A stretch of DNA of 33,070 bases from positions 1 to 33,070 of the forward strand of contig JAFGRU010000051.1 of assembly GCA_016934985.1 (NCBI GenBank), written 5' to 3'. Numbering within the stretch: position 1 is the first letter of the stretch; every line of letters starts with the position of its first letter. The notes under the pieces were generated by a model. The model was given only the letters and a program-made list of their open reading frames with translations, searched no databases and was not told where the DNA came from. Of this stretch, positions 31,961 to 33,070 are shown one piece after another. The DNA comes from Deltaproteobacteria bacterium (GTDB taxonomy: Bacteria > Desulfobacterota > Desulfuromonadia > Desulfuromonadales > JAAYDE01). A program made the translations under genes and the position numbers.

Positions 31961-32993
31961 TGACGTTGTTTAATTGTTTAACAACGCAAACAATACTGGG
32001 TCATTCTTCACCATTTCCGCCCCTCTGCCCGCGGCAACGCTGACCCCGGCGCGGCGCAGATTCACATGCCTGCCGACATCGACCCCGTTGTGCCCCACCT
32101 GGCGGACGGCAAAATAGCAAATGATGTTTCGTGCTGCTACGAGCCTCCCAACCCGGCTCTTCAATCGCAGTTCTTCCGGCTCAATCCCGAAGTGACGGCA
32201 AACCCTGGCGATTATTTCCGCGATTTCCATGGGACGGGGAAATTCGGATTCAAGATCCTGGCGCTTCCGCAGTTCCTGGACAAATGCAGCACTTCCAAGG
32301 ACCCTTTTGTCGTACAACGCGCCATCTTCCTCTTCCGATATCCTCCTCGGCTTTTTCCGCCCGCCGCCCAATTTTTCACGTTTTTCCTGGGACACACCAT
32401 CTGCGACAAAAGCTCGATATCGCCGTCTTGCCTCGCCCCTCTTCTCGGAAAAAAGGGATAGGACTTCATCCGCAACCTGTCCTTCCTGGGAGCTTTTTCC
32501 CAGGATGACCGCATGGCCGGACCAGGCGTAGTGATCCAAAGCGGCGAGGTCTTCCACCAGTCCGGCGCGCAAAGGATTCAGGTGGATGTAACGGACCAGT
32601 TCCAGCAAATAGGAATCTTCTTCACACACAATGGATTTGTAGCGGTTCTGGAATAAATGACCGTAGCGTTTGTGGCGAAGATTGAAATAAATGGCATAGC
32701 CGGTGAGAAGCCTGCGCATGAAGGGCGCAAGACGGTTTTGGGGCCGAAGCAGGAGGTGAAAGTGGTTGGTCATCAGCGACCAGGCGAAGCATTCGGTATC
32801 GGTTTCTACCAGGAGTTTTGAGAAACTCTGGAGAAAGCGCAACCGGTCGTTGTCGTCGCGGAAGATATCGCAACGCTCCACGCCACGGACGATGACGTGT
32901 TGTAATAGATCGGGAAGGTCAAGGCGGGCGGATCGGGGCATGCGGTGAAGATAACAATTGGATGAAAGTTAGTCAACAATTATACAACGTTAT
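31961..32993 (-). mobile_element. RAYT unit flanked by imperfect inverted repeats
   Basis: A 20-base block ending the unit on the left (ACGTTGTTTAATTGTT core, 31963-31978) recurs inverted on the right (AACAATTATACAACGT core, 32975-32990), with about 17 of 21 positions matching. The left block overlaps the transposase stop and also forms its own CGTTGTT/AACAACG hairpin. HUH transposases recognise hairpins, not classical terminal repeats, so this may be a pair of recognition hairpins rather than ends of an active element. Confidence 0.45.
31970..32941 (-). CDS. REP-associated tyrosine transposase (RAYT) with DnaA-C-like domain
   Basis: The 323-residue protein begins MPRSARLDLPDLLQHVIVRG, typical of the Y1/TnpA-REP family. 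The HUH metal motif is H60-F-H62 in NHFHLLL and the catalytic tyrosine is Y118 in VRYIHLNPLRAG. Both are intact, so it should cut and join single-stranded DNA at REP hairpins. After a charged linker (about 185-235) comes a segment (about 239-315) like the DNA-binding domain IV of DnaA: RVCRHFGIEPEELRLKSRVGR, ARNIICYFAV, then GVDVGRHVNLRRAGVSVAAG. RAYT genes are single copy and domesticated, unlike insertion sequences. The ATG has no clear ribosome site. Confidence 0.88.
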   Translation of the reverse strand: MPRSARLDLPDLLQHVIVRGVERCDIFRDDNDRLRFLQSFSKLLVETDTECFAWSLMTNHFHLLLRPQNRLAPFMRRLLTGYAIYFNLRHKRYGHLFQNRYKSIVCEEDSYLLELVRYIHLNPLRAGLVEDLAALDHYAWSGHAVILGKSSQEGQVADEVLSLFSEKRGEARRRYRAFVADGVSQEKREKLGGGRKKPRRISEEEDGALYDKRVLGSAAFVQELRKRQDLESEFPRPMEIAEIIARVCRHFGIEPEELRLKSRVGRLVAARNIICYFAVRQVGHNGVDVGRHVNLRRAGVSVAAGRGAEMVKNDPVLFALLNN

Positions 32994-33070
32994 ATTACCC
33001 ACAGGACAAAGGTTAAATCCCCGGAATTTATAAGGAAAATAAATTATTACCAGACTGGTATTATGCCCTC
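32942..33070. other. Window end, upstream of the RAYT gene
   Basis: This AT-rich stretch holds the right inverted repeat (32973-32993) and a direct repeat AACAATT (32953-32959 and 32975-32981). No gene is visible before the window stops. Confidence 0.4.

Overview
The window looks like a core chromosomal segment of a deltaproteobacterium in or near the Desulfuromonadales (Desulfuromonas/Pelobacter/Geobacter-like). The evidence is the 5' part of a 16S rRNA gene of that general type, menaquinone-type UbiE/MenG, a PEP-CTERM surface protein, c-di-GMP and two-component signalling genes, and a REP-associated tyrosine transposase. This is inference from recognisable families; no database search was possible.

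Left part (1-11106, all minus strand). Reading in transcription order from the right: smc, a roadblock/LC7-like protein and ftsY form a tight operon. A near-consensus promoter just after ftsY then starts zapB, zapA, 6S RNA, 5-formyl-THF cyclo-ligase, rny, a YmdB-type phosphoesterase and tyrS. Tandem rRNA promoters and the start of a 16S gene, cut by the window edge, follow. The theme is chromosome segregation, membrane targeting, division and RNA turnover leading into an rRNA operon.

Middle (11301-17569). A 1070-residue AsmA-like protein (+) overlaps ubiE/menG (-) tail to tail. A multi-hairpin repeat separates ubiE from a MutT-type Nudix gene, which converges on glnS.

Right-middle (17570-23020), more accessory in character. 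It holds a PEP-CTERM-anchored secreted protein with what looks like a Cys-Gln thioester module, a stand-alone cyclic-nucleotide-binding-fold protein (both preceded by -24/-12 sigma-54-like sequences), an EAL-HDOD regulator, a small methyltransferase and a periplasmic solute-binding protein. Intergenic spaces here carry two dispersed repeat families.

Right (23102-33070). Glycogen phosphorylase, a membrane hybrid histidine kinase, a soluble HAMP-PAS-GGDEF protein and a B12-type radical SAM protein, all minus strand, are followed by a RAYT transposase fused to a DnaA-C-like domain. Imperfect inverted repeats flank the transposase, and next to it lies a REP-like hairpin with a second copy 12 kb away.

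The most interesting observations are the putative thioester adhesin, the unnamed multi-hairpin repeat family (four copies), the RAYT with its REP-like repeats, and the roadblock protein lodged between smc and ftsY. No CRISPR array, tRNA gene, prophage or obvious defence island was seen.
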